Virus record (IMG/VR): IMGVR_UViG_3300044966_000721
Location: 1-25,168 of that record
From: a virus
DNA: 25,168 nucleotides
Strand: one strand, 5' to 3'
Below the pieces are notes generated by a model. The model saw only the letters and a list, made by a program, of their open reading frames with translations. It did no database searches and was not told the origin of the DNA. Below are positions 1 to 6,334 of this stretch, in pieces. Made by a program: the position numbers and the translations under genes. Position 1 is the stretch's first letter. The number at the start of each line of letters is the position of its first letter.

Positions 1-53
1 CATCTGTGTGATTCGCGCAACATGTTTTGCTGATTCTCTATAAATCGACTCGC

Positions 54-632
54 ATGCCTCGCTTGAAGAACAGACTGCACGAGCGGTTCGCGTGGCTGGT
101 TGCCGAGGGGCTCGACCGGACCGCTGCCTACCGTAAGCTATGCCCGCATGCCACTGCCGCGACCCAGATCGGCTATCAGGTCTACAGCCGGCCAGAGGTC
201 AAAGACCGCATCGCTGAGATCCAAGCCGAAGTCCACTCCCGGGCCGTGATGGCCATAGACCAGAAGCGCGACATCCTCCGGCAGATGGTGGAGGGGATCC
301 TGCCTACCAAAGTCGTGAAGAAGGCTGACGGCAAGGTGGAGGCCACATTCGACCGGCTCGCAGCCCTGACTGTCGATGCCAAGCTGGCAGGCGAGTTTGC
401 CGAGGACCAGAGGCGCCCGGAGGGCTCTGACATTAAGCTATCCTTCGAGGTCTACCACCGGAACGCCATTGCACCCAAGGCTTGGCTCGAGGCCGAGCTC
501 GTCGTCCCTGAGCCGGTGGACGCTCCCGGGGACTCTGTGCCGGCTCTGGATTACTCAAACTTAGACAGCGCCGACCTGAATCAGCCCGGGTTAGACGATA
601 TGATCCGCACCGCGCAGACCGGCATGTTGTAA
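54..632 (+). CDS. Terminase small subunit-like protein
   Basis: Probable small terminase: it would recognise the phage DNA and hand it to the large terminase. The 192-residue protein opens with a helical segment reading FAWLVAEGLDRTAAYRKL, followed about 25 residues later by SRPEVKDRIAEIQAEV. This 'helix, AAY/AAI, then xPEVxxRI' layout is what small terminases of the Terminase_2 type show. The C-terminal 60 residues are acidic and proline-rich and look disordered. I chose the ATG at 54 over an upstream TTG at 27 because the conserved helix begins just after it; neither start has a Shine-Dalgarno site. It is the first gene of a run that includes the large terminase 0.5 kb downstream. The call rests on pattern and position. 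A generic DNA-binding phage protein is the alternative. Confidence 0.7.
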   Translation: MPRLKNRLHERFAWLVAEGLDRTAAYRKLCPHATAATQIGYQVYSRPEVKDRIAEIQAEVHSRAVMAIDQKRDILRQMVEGILPTKVVKKADGKVEATFDRLAALTVDAKLAGEFAEDQRRPEGSDIKLSFEVYHRNAIAPKAWLEAELVVPEPVDAPGDSVPALDYSNLDSADLNQPGLDDMIRTAQTGML

Positions 633-743
633 CCTGCTCCAAATCAACACCCATTTTAATAACACCATACAACACACGTCATATGGAGTTCAAAAGTGCT
701 TTTTTCCGATTGATCCGCCTCACAATCAACAACTTAACACCAA

Positions 744-1046
744 ATGCCAACCTACTTCGTGCCCGGTAACAACTACACCAACTCCCTGACCCAGTACGGC
801 TTGCGTCCGTACGATGAACAGGACAACACCGAGGCCGCCTCGATGCCGGACGTCACCTACCAGTGCCAAGCGGTCACTGCGACGTCAGCCGTGTTTAAGC
901 GCACCCAGCCGACCGGCAGCGGGCCGACGGCCAACCCGGGCGTCTTGTTGGGCACCACTGTGCGCCTGCGCCTCGAGCGAGACGCCACCGGCCTGATGGC
1001 GTTCCCGCTTGGTCGCAGCTACGGTCGTCCGATCCTCCGCCCGTGA
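744..1046 (+). CDS. Hypothetical phage protein, 100 aa
   Basis: I do not recognise this protein. It is 100 residues long, begins MPTYFVPGNNYTNSLTQYG, has no membrane segment, and contains alternating polar and hydrophobic stretches (VTYQCQAVTATSAVFKRT, then VLLGTTVRLRLERDATGL) that suggest a small beta-rich fold. It sits between the small and large terminase genes and ends in a GTGA overlap with the tiny membrane ORF at 1043, so the three are probably translationally coupled. The start at 744 is the only good ATG and follows an A-rich leader (acaccaaATG) without a Shine-Dalgarno site. A virion decoration or packaging accessory role is possible, but nothing in the sequence shows it. Confidence 0.6.
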   Translation: MPTYFVPGNNYTNSLTQYGLRPYDEQDNTEAASMPDVTYQCQAVTATSAVFKRTQPTGSGPTANPGVLLGTTVRLRLERDATGLMAFPLGRSYGRPILRP

Positions 1047-1144
1047 CCGTCCACCTCGTCTTCAGCCTCCACGACTTCCTCGCAGCCGGCGCCATCGTAC
1101 TCTCGTGCGTGGCGCTGGCTGTTTGGCTTCACGACCATCGATGA
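1043..1144 (+). CDS. Tiny single-pass membrane protein, 33 aa
   Basis: A GTG-started ORF of 33 codons fills exactly the gap between the 100-residue protein and the large terminase. It overlaps the upstream stop as GTGA (1043-1046) and the downstream start as ATGA (1141-1144). The product has a short polar start, then a hydrophobic helix (FLAAGAIVLSCVALAVWL) and a charged end (HDHR), which fits a single membrane span. The two 4-base overlaps are the classic form of translational coupling and are the main support for it being real. Function is unknown. The alternative is that the large terminase simply starts far from the upstream gene and this ORF is chance. Confidence 0.5.
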   Translation: MTVHLVFSLHDFLAAGAIVLSCVALAVWLHDHR

Positions 1145-3012
1145 GCGCAGATCTACTCGCCACATTGCCGGCGCCCGTCGCCCGGGCCATCGCGGTCGCC
1201 ACCCAAGCCCGAGAGCTGGTGGACAGCAGCGAGGAGCGCGGCCTGATACGAGCCGCCGCGTTCCTTGCCAGCAACCATGCCAAGCACGCCGGGCGGCTGG
1301 AGATGACCAATGCCATGGCGGAGTCGATCATCCGGCAGTACGTGCAGAGCCTGCTCGACGCCGACCTGTTCGAGCCGGCGGCCATCCTGCTCTGGGGACC
1401 GGGTGCGTTCGACTGGAGACCGGAGTCCTGCCGCCGGGTCTGGCACGGCCTGATGGCGCAGGACAAGCTGCTGGTTCAAGGCGCCGGGTCGATGGGCAAG
1501 AGCTACGGTGCCGCCGCTTGGTTCTATTTGGATTGGTGGCGCGACGCCGACTGGACCTGTATCAAGGTCGTCAGCCTCACCGCTGCGCACGCCACGCGGA
1601 ACATCTTCGCCAGCATCAAGACCTTCCACCGTACCGCTCTGGTTCGGCCCGCCGGCATGGACGAGGATCTGGCCACGTCGATCCAGAGCAACACCGACAG
1701 CAAGCAGGGCATCCACCTCGTCGCCATCCCTAAGGGCGAGTCAGGCCACGGCACGCTCCGGGGCTTCCACCCATCGCCACGCACCAAGCCGCATCCACGC
1801 TGGGGCGGGGTCAGCCGGACGCACGTCGTCCTCGACGAAGCCGAGGAGGTGCCGGACGGCGTCTGGGCAGGCGTGCAGAACATCCTGTCCGCTGCCGACT
1901 CGAGCGTCCCGGGGCGCATCAAGATCTTCGCCGCCAGTAATCCTCGAGACCGGACCAGCCAGTACGGCCAGCGGTGCGAGCCCCGGTACGGCTGGGGCAG
2001 CATCGACATGGAGACCGACAAGGAGTGGGTCAGCCGGGACCGCTGGCAGGTCATCCGCCTCGACGCTGCCGACTGTGAGAACGTCATCGAGCAGCGGGTC
2101 GTCTTCCCCGGGCTCCAGACCTACGAGGGCTTCATGGCCTACGTGAGCCGGGGTCGGACGGCAGAGGCGAGCACGATGGCGCGGGGCTGGTTCCCTGACG
2201 AGGGGATCAGCATGGGGATCATCAGCCCGGCAATGATGGACAACGCGATGGGGATCGTCCGGTTTGTCGGGCCGGTCGTCCCGCTGGCAGCGTTCGACCT
2301 TGCCTTGGAGGGGGTGGACCAAGTGCTCTGCTCGTACGGACGGTTCGGGTTGAGCGACGGGTGGACCGACCGGGCCGGCAAGTTCCATGGCTTCAAGCAG
2401 GCTCGGACAATGCTCCAGCTCGACAGCCAGATGCCCTTCCCGAAGGCGGCCACGCTCGAGCAGGCGGCGGCCATCGTCCGGTTCTGCAAGCAGATGAAGA
2501 TCGGCGCCCGGTGGCTGTGTGTGGACCGGACGGGCAACGGTGCCGGCATCCACGATGTGTTGTGCTCGACGTTTGGCAGCGACGTCATGGGTCTGAACTA
2601 CTCATGGGCTGCGACTGAGACGCCGATCATGGGGGACGACAGCCAGCCGGCAAACGAGCTCTACAACGGACTGGTGACCGAGCTCCTGTTCGCGCTCTCA
2701 AAATACCTCGAGTTCGAGTGGCTCAAGATCAGCCCGGGCTTTCGGAACGAGGATCTGGTCAAGCAGGCGACTGGGCGCCGGTACATGCAGAAGGGGCAGG
2801 GGATGGTCCGGGTGGAGAGCAAGAAGGACTACATCAAGCGGACGCGGCTGGGATCTCCGGACGCGCTGGACTCGCTCTCGATGCTGGTCCACCTGTTGCG
2901 CCAGAGGGGCGGCAACGTGGCGACCATGACCGAGCGAAAGCCAGAGGTGGAGGGCAAGCCGCTGACGAGTCTGGTTGACAGTGCGGTGAGCTTCGTAGAC
3001 TTCAGTGAGTGA
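1141..3012 (+). CDS. terL: Terminase large subunit
   Basis: ATP-driven motor and nuclease that packages phage DNA through the portal. The 623-residue product has both expected domains. The ATPase part shows a Walker A motif GAGSMGKS (residues 114-121), a Walker B motif VVLDEAEE (229-236, with D232 and catalytic E233) and a coupling motif FAASNPRD (263-270). The RNase H-like nuclease part shows the three acidic positions expected for this fold: D386 in AAFDLALEG, D462 in WLCVDRTGNG and D574 in SPDALDSL. I chose ATG 1141 because it forms an ATGA overlap with the preceding ORF and leaves a protein of normal length. An open frame continues 44 codons upstream, but only by shadowing the two small genes. 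Family assignment is secure; the packaging mode (pac, cos or other) cannot be read from it. Confidence 0.95.
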   Translation: MSADLLATLPAPVARAIAVATQARELVDSSEERGLIRAAAFLASNHAKHAGRLEMTNAMAESIIRQYVQSLLDADLFEPAAILLWGPGAFDWRPESCRRVWHGLMAQDKLLVQGAGSMGKSYGAAAWFYLDWWRDADWTCIKVVSLTAAHATRNIFASIKTFHRTALVRPAGMDEDLATSIQSNTDSKQGIHLVAIPKGESGHGTLRGFHPSPRTKPHPRWGGVSRTHVVLDEAEEVPDGVWAGVQNILSAADSSVPGRIKIFAASNPRDRTSQYGQRCEPRYGWGSIDMETDKEWVSRDRWQVIRLDAADCENVIEQRVVFPGLQTYEGFMAYVSRGRTAEASTMARGWFPDEGISMGIISPAMMDNAMGIVRFVGPVVPLAAFDLALEGVDQVLCSYGRFGLSDGWTDRAGKFHGFKQARTMLQLDSQMPFPKAATLEQAAAIVRFCKQMKIGARWLCVDRTGNGAGIHDVLCSTFGSDVMGLNYSWAATETPIMGDDSQPANELYNGLVTELLFALSKYLEFEWLKISPGFRNEDLVKQATGRRYMQKGQGMVRVESKKDYIKRTRLGSPDALDSLSMLVHLLRQRGGNVATMTERKPEVEGKPLTSLVDSAVSFVDFSE

Positions 3013-3015
3013 CAT

Positions 3016-3216
3016 ATGAATACATTGGAGCTGTTGGATCAATTGACGGACCGGGTACGAGCCGAGGTGGCGGATTTGAAGTTGGTGAACGAGGTGCTGG
3101 ACCGGCTGCCTGAGGCGGCGGAGACGACGAACCTGCCGGCGTACGTCCGGGTGCAGGCGTTAGTGTCTGCGTTTGTGCAGTTGAAAGGTAGGTTATTGGA
3201 TGCTACGCTGGGCTGA
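3016..3216 (+). CDS. Small helical protein, 66 aa
   Basis: Unrecognised 66-residue, mostly helical protein (MNTLELLDQLTDRVRAEVADLK, then LPAYVRVQALVSAFVQLKGRLLDATLG). It has no cysteines and no membrane span; the heptad-like leucines suggest a small helical bundle or dimer. It starts three bases after the terminase stop in the recurring gacatATG context and ends in a TGATG overlap with the membrane protein that follows, so it is probably co-translated with it. The position suggests a packaging or lysis accessory protein, but this is only inferred from neighbours. Confidence 0.65.
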   Translation: MNTLELLDQLTDRVRAEVADLKLVNEVLDRLPEAAETTNLPAYVRVQALVSAFVQLKGRLLDATLG

Positions 3217-3521
3217 TGGACCTCAAGGACAAGGGCATTGACGTAGGGCTGGCGACAGCCGGGCTGTTTGGTGCCTTGATGATGCTCTCAAAGACCGCTG
3301 GCCTGAATGTGGGTCGTTCGGTGCTCTCGATTGTGGGAGGCGCAGCCTCTGCGAACTACGTCACGCCACTGATCTTGAAGGTGTCGAGGTTGGAGGACGA
3401 CGTGCACTACTCCTACGCCATCGCATTCCTGCTTGGGTTTGCCGGTCTGCGCGCCATCGAATTGATTTCTTCCAAACTGATTACAGATGAATCCACTCAC
3501 GCTAATAAACGTCGTCGCTAA
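3216..3521 (+). CDS. Holin-like membrane protein with three spans
   Basis: Predicted inner-membrane protein of 101 residues. Three hydrophobic segments are visible at about residues 10-27 (VGLATAGLFGALMMLS), 36-55 (SVLSIVGGAASANYVTPLIL) and 66-84 (YSYAIAFLLGFAGLRAIELI), followed by a basic tail ending KRRR. Small size, three spans and a charged C-terminus fit a class I-like holin, although no specific family is recognised. The start overlaps the previous stop (TGATG) and the end overlaps the next membrane gene by 35 nt. A second set of holin-like genes sits beside the endolysin at 20.1-21.1 kb, so this pair may do something else, such as membrane-associated packaging or superinfection exclusion. 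Confidence 0.65.
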   Translation: MDLKDKGIDVGLATAGLFGALMMLSKTAGLNVGRSVLSIVGGAASANYVTPLILKVSRLEDDVHYSYAIAFLLGFAGLRAIELISSKLITDESTHANKRRR

Positions 3522-3885
3522 CGCTGTTGTGGCGATTGCCGTGCTGGATGTTTCGTTTCGGGTATTCGGGCGCCCGGACCATCCAATCCACGGTAATCAG
3601 ATGCTGATGTTCACGCGGAAGTTCGTGTCTTCAATTGTGATTGCCGGTGCTGTCCTAAATATTGCCACCTTGTCAACTCCAAGCTGGACAGAGGTGATTC
3701 TGAATGTTGGGTTCAGTGCGAACTACGTATTCAGCTCTTATTATGACCGTTTTACCAATTCCAAGCATCCCTCAGTATCAGGCAAAGTACCTCGGAAGCG
3801 TGCCAACAGCAGGTCTGGCAATTCTCGACCGGCCAAAAAGAGTCCTCCCGCCGGCAGGAACCGAGGGAAACGGACTGCCGCCTGA
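3487..3885 (+). CDS. Second holin-like membrane protein with basic tail
   Basis: A 132-residue membrane protein with three hydrophobic stretches at about residues 4-26 (LTLINVVANAVVAIAVLDVS), 47-62 (VSSIVIAGAVLNIATL) and 69-87 (TEVILNVGFSANYVFSSYY). The rest is a strongly basic, probably disordered tail (RKRANSRSGNSRPAKK and onward). Its third span shares the string SANYV with the second span of the preceding membrane protein, which hints at distant relatedness or a common partner. It starts inside the end of that gene. The basic tail coincides exactly with the region where another reading frame (3743-3976) is also open, so tail composition may be shaped by the overlapping gene. Function is inferred only from topology. 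Confidence 0.65.
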   Translation: MNPLTLINVVANAVVAIAVLDVSFRVFGRPDHPIHGNQMLMFTRKFVSSIVIAGAVLNIATLSTPSWTEVILNVGFSANYVFSSYYDRFTNSKHPSVSGKVPRKRANSRSGNSRPAKKSPPAGRNRGKRTAA

Positions 3886-3976
3886 CAGGATCAGTCCCTA
3901 CAGTGGGATCTACGACGAGAACGGCAGGCTGCCGCGTGTCCCGGGTCCGGGAACGACTTTTGTAGCCAAGGTGTAG
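3743..3976 (+). CDS. Proline-rich small protein in an overlapping frame
   Basis: A 77-residue ORF that begins inside the membrane protein gene, in the +1 frame, and continues 91 nt past its stop. The product is rich in proline, glycine and tyrosine (MTVLPIPSIPQYQAKYLGSV at the start, ISPYSGIYDENGRLPRVPGPG near the end). The second half, which is free of the overlap, still reads as a plausible protein, and this is the main reason to call it. It has no signal peptide or lipobox, so it is not an obvious Rz1-type spanin despite the nested arrangement. It ends with TAG 21 bases before the methyltransferase gene. Function unknown. Confidence 0.5.
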   Translation: MTVLPIPSIPQYQAKYLGSVPTAGLAILDRPKRVLPPAGTEGNGLPPDRISPYSGIYDENGRLPRVPGPGTTFVAKV

Positions 3977-3996
3977 TGTAAAGAAATTGTACATAT

Positions 3997-4554
3997 ATGG
4001 ATTTTGAGAAAGACTTTTGGGGGAACTGCTGTTCGACCTTTGAAGAGGAGCTCAAGCAGTTTGTGTATGCCAAACGCATGGGCATTGAGATCGGAAATTA
4101 CGACTTCAATGTGCATGGAAAAAGGATCTTGGACATTGGTGGCGGCCCGGTTTCGATGCTCCTGAAGGCGCGGAACCTTTGGCATGGGTGCGTTGTTGAT
4201 CCGCTGGAATACCCTGTGTGGACATTGGAGCGGTACATCGCCAAGGGGATCTCTGTGCATGTTGCCCGGGGAGAGGACGCCGACACGCTGGACCTACCAC
4301 AGTTTGAGGAGGTTTGGATCTACAACTGCCTCCAACACACTGACGACCCGGAGAAGATCATTGCAAACGCCAAGGCGTTGGCGCCGGTGTTGCGGCTGTT
4401 CGAGTGGATTGACCTGCCGCCGCACCCGGGGCACCCACAGGAGCTCACCGAGGAAAGTCTGAACCGGTGGATCGGTTTGCAGGCCGGTCAGGTGGCGGAA
4501 TTTAACGGGTCCGGATGCTTTGGCCGGGCGTTCTTTGGCACATTTTCACAGTAA
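3997..4554 (+). CDS. Class I SAM-dependent methyltransferase-like protein
   Basis: A 185-residue Rossmann-fold protein likely to transfer a methyl group from S-adenosylmethionine. The glycine-rich motif I is clear (ILDIGGGP, residues 44-51), the acidic residue ending strand 2 is D68 (GCVVDP), a GED follows at 92-94, and the motif IV region reads VWIYNCLQHTDDP (107-119). The last segment (LRLFEWIDLPPHPGHPQEL, then WIGLQ and FGRAFFGTF) resembles small-molecule or glycan methyltransferases more than DNA methylases, and there is no DPPY or PC catalytic motif. The acceptor is unknown. It starts at gtacatatATG and is followed 14 bases later by the MazG-like gene with the same start context, suggesting one accessory operon. 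Confidence 0.8.
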   Translation: MDFEKDFWGNCCSTFEEELKQFVYAKRMGIEIGNYDFNVHGKRILDIGGGPVSMLLKARNLWHGCVVDPLEYPVWTLERYIAKGISVHVARGEDADTLDLPQFEEVWIYNCLQHTDDPEKIIANAKALAPVLRLFEWIDLPPHPGHPQELTEESLNRWIGLQAGQVAEFNGSGCFGRAFFGTFSQ

Positions 4555-4568
4555 CACCACGCACATAT

Positions 4569-5084
4569 ATGGATTCACCATCGGACGAATGCGAAATTGA
4601 CCACGAATACATCAAGAACATCTGGCTCAAAAAAAACGCGCCCCCTGCGGGTGCACTGAAGGAGGAGATCCCCCCGGTTGCGGACGTCCCCCCTTTGGGC
4701 TTTGGTCAGGTGTTTAGAGAGACCGCTCAGGAGGTGCATGCCACGGCTCGGTTGAAGGGCTGGTGGGACTCAAGGGACGGCATGGAGAAGTTGGCAGCAA
4801 GCGAGTCTCCTACGCTGCTGGACTTCACCAAGGCAACACTCGACGCCGCCTGCATTGCCCTCATTCACTCCGAGCTCTCCGAGGCTATTGAGGCCGCCCG
4901 GGCGGGGGATCCGCCGGACGACAAGATCCCTGAGTACTCCGGGGTCGAGGCTGAGCTGGCCGACGTCATCATCCGGATCATGGACATCGCTGCGCACCGA
5001 GGCTGGCGCGTAGGTGACGCCGTTGAGGCCAAGATGGAGATGAACAGGGGCCGGTCCCGGATGCATGGCGGAAAGAAGTTCTGA
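4569..5084 (+). CDS. MazG-like nucleotide pyrophosphohydrolase
   Basis: All-alpha NTP pyrophosphohydrolase-like protein of 171 residues, expected to hydrolyse nucleoside triphosphates (or ppGpp-like alarmones) to monophosphates. The metal-binding signature is present: ExxE at E102-E105 (SELSEAIEAAR) and ExxD at E129-D132 (EAELADVIIRIMDIAAHRGW). The C-terminal segment VEAKMEMNRGRSRMHGGKKF is the usual end of MazG-type helices. About 80 residues before the core are charged, proline-rich and unassigned. Phages commonly carry such enzymes to adjust nucleotide pools or blunt stress signalling; which role applies here is not visible. I chose ATG 4569, in the recurring gcacatatATGg context, rather than an upstream in-frame start inside the methyltransferase gene. 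Its stop overlaps the next gene as TGATG. Confidence 0.85.
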   Translation: MDSPSDECEIDHEYIKNIWLKKNAPPAGALKEEIPPVADVPPLGFGQVFRETAQEVHATARLKGWWDSRDGMEKLAASESPTLLDFTKATLDAACIALIHSELSEAIEAARAGDPPDDKIPEYSGVEAELADVIIRIMDIAAHRGWRVGDAVEAKMEMNRGRSRMHGGKKF

Positions 5085-5515
5085 TGAGCTCGTACCTCAA
5101 ATGGGAGCTGTACTCCCACACTCGTCCTACAGTCCCCGGGGACTACTGGATTGCGACACTCAAGCACCCAGAGAATGGTTGGTCGTCCAGCGTCACAAAC
5201 TTTGCCACGGTCCCGCTACAAGCCGCGTGGCACGACCTCGCCTACCTGCTAGATATCGCTCCAGAATGCCTCTTGTGGTACGGTCCACTGGAGTGGCCTG
5301 ACATCAAGCAGCATGCCATGAAACGGCTCGTCAAAGCCCAGCAGCAGGAGTTCGTCCGGGTCCACGAGAAACACTGCTGCGAATGCGGCGACATTACGGG
5401 AGTGAACAGCCGTTCAATTCCGTACAGGGACCAGCCAATGGACTGTCGGAAGTGCGAACGAATTAACACCGTAAGGATCCGAAGGAAGTTGATTCCTGCC
5501 AGCAGCGTCATGTAG
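5084..5515 (+). CDS. Hypothetical protein with C-terminal zinc-ribbon-like cysteines
   Basis: A 143-residue protein I do not recognise. The N-terminal half (MSSYLKWELYSHTRPTVPGDYWIA, then WHDLAYLLDIAPECLLWYGP) is aromatic-rich and looks globular. The last 50 residues carry a four-cysteine arrangement, CCECGD at about 98-103 and CRKCERINTVRIRRK about 21 residues later, as in a treble-clef or zinc ribbon. The basic residues after the last cysteine pair would suit nucleic-acid contact. The start overlaps the MazG gene stop (TGATG), so the two are probably translationally coupled. The gene is followed 26-60 bases later by a strong hairpin terminator, which marks it as the last gene of this + strand unit. 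Confidence 0.65.
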   Translation: MSSYLKWELYSHTRPTVPGDYWIATLKHPENGWSSSVTNFATVPLQAAWHDLAYLLDIAPECLLWYGPLEWPDIKQHAMKRLVKAQQQEFVRVHEKHCCECGDITGVNSRSIPYRDQPMDCRKCERINTVRIRRKLIPASSVM

Positions 5516-5546
5516 CTTGGCGCCTTTCATGGCTGGCAGCGAAAAA

Positions 5547-5587
5547 CCCCGGCTCCTCGTGTGAGGATGTCCGGGGACTTTCGTTTT
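5547..5587. terminator. Bidirectional intrinsic terminator
   Basis: A GC-rich inverted repeat pairs CCCCGG (5547-5552) with CCGGGG (5571-5576), with an inner CCTC/GAGG stem. Read on the - strand, the stem is followed at once by TTTTT, an excellent intrinsic terminator. Read on the + strand it is followed by actttcgttttt, which is weaker but usable. It therefore ends the accessory operon from the left and an antisense unit coming from the tRNA side. Confidence 0.75.
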
Positions 5588-5674
5588 TGTGGAAGCCTTT
5601 GTTTCATGAGGGTTACAATCCACCTGTTGCAGGATCTCCCTGCGCACCATTCGGCTGTCCACAAAATCGGTGCC

Positions 5675-6025
5675 GTCTCTCCGGCAGGTCACACCACTCA
5701 TCTCGATAAGGGCGAGTTCTTGGCAGGTGTCGCAGCCCGGTCTCTCCCGGATGTCACGCCCATTGACTCGGCGGCGTTCCCGTCTCGGCGTCCCGAAATT
5801 CAAGCGGTCTCTCCCGTTAGTCACACCACTCGAATAACCTCACGCAAAACGTAAAGCAAATCCGCTCCGGCATGAAGCCAGAGGCATGTGTCGCATTGGG
5901 TTGTGGCCCGCCGGTTTGAGGTGCTTTCGCATAGCCTTGGCGAGCTCTATTACAGTCTCTCCTGTTGTCGCACCACTCTTTGCACAGTGGCAGGTGTCGC
6001 GGAAGTCTACTAAGCAGGTGTCGCA
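5675..6025 (-). repeat. Degenerate interspersed repeats in a gene-poor stretch
   Basis: Nothing convincing is coded on the + strand between 5590 and 6028. Two short elements recur. One reads (on the + strand) GTCTCTCC, five or four bases, then GTCACACCACTC or close variants, at 5675-5699, 5740-5764, 5807-5831 and 5955-5978. The other is GCAGGTGTCGCA, at 5723-5734, 5884-5895 (one change), 5990-6001 (last base changed) and 6014-6025. On the - strand they translate to related peptide bits, SGVTNGRD, SGVTCRRD, SGATTGET and several CDTC pairs, so the stretch could be a decayed array of small cysteine-containing genes. Protein-binding repeats are the alternative. Confidence 0.5.
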
Positions 6026-6028
6026 AAT

Positions 6029-6105
6029 TGGTTGTGGGAGATGGATTTGAACCATCGACCTTCTGGTTATGAGCCAGACGAGCTACCAGACTGCTCCATC
6101 CCACG
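6029..6105 (-). tRNA. tRNA-Met (CAT), initiator type
   Basis: A complete 77-nt tRNA on the - strand with encoded CCA end. The anticodon CAT is at + strand positions 6069-6071. It carries initiator tRNA-fMet hallmarks: an unpaired C1/A72 at the acceptor end, an A11-T24 pair in the D stem, and G-C pairs at 30:40 and 31:39 of the anticodon stem. The 29:41 pair is T-A instead of the usual third G-C. The T arm is GATGG-TTCAAAT-CCATC. The remaining acceptor stem pairs fully (GTGGGA with TCCCAC). It lies antisense to all protein genes in the window, between a candidate promoter at about 6151-6179 and the terminator at 5547-5576. It is intact and flanked by phage genes on both sides, so I read it as phage-encoded rather than host DNA. 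Confidence 0.93.
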
Positions 6106-6150
6106 ATTAAAATCGAATCGCAAACATCGCTTGCGAGGTTTACTTGCGTG

Positions 6151-6179
6151 AATTAATATCAATGCTACTCATTGGTCAA
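6151..6179 (-). promoter_or_regulatory. Candidate promoter for the antisense tRNA unit
   Basis: Read on the - strand, TTGACC (6174-6179) is followed 17 bases later by TTAATT (6151-6156), or 15 bases later by TATTAA (6153-6158). This resembles a sigma-70-type promoter about 45 bases upstream of the tRNA 5' end. The surrounding 6106-6334 stretch is AT-rich and holds no convincing gene. The match is imperfect and the host's promoter consensus is unknown. Confidence 0.3.
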
Positions 6180-6334
6180 TAAATTTATGAAAGAACCAAA
6201 GGGATACGTTAAGCAAAAGCTCAGGCAATGCGGGCACGTTCAAAAACTCCCCGGATAATTTGTAAAATGTGACACGCTTACCAGCAAGTCGTACAAAATG
6301 AACAACGGCTTAAAAATCCCGCTTTGCCCAGCAC

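Noticed and set aside
683-769. 28-codon ORF (MEFKSAFFRLIRLTINN...) starting in a gtcatATGg context before the gene at 744
   Set aside because: The start context fits the phage, but the ORF is short, overlaps the next start and has no other support. A leader peptide is conceivable but not shown.
1524-2588. Long - strand ORFs across the large terminase gene
   Set aside because: High-GC shadow ORFs; the + strand frame carries all terminase motifs.
5675-6025. A CRISPR array
   Set aside because: Repeat elements are short, degenerate and unevenly spaced, without uniform spacers or cas genes.
6029-6105. The tRNA as an integration (att) site or a piece of host chromosome
   Set aside because: It is complete with CCA and flanked by phage genes on both sides; no integrase and no second partial tRNA copy is present in the window.
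6187-6258. 23-codon ORF (MKEPKGYVKQKLRQCGHVQK...) and a 17-codon one at 6298-6351 ahead of the ParB-like gene
   Set aside because: Too short to support without conservation data; the region is AT-rich where such ORFs arise by chance.
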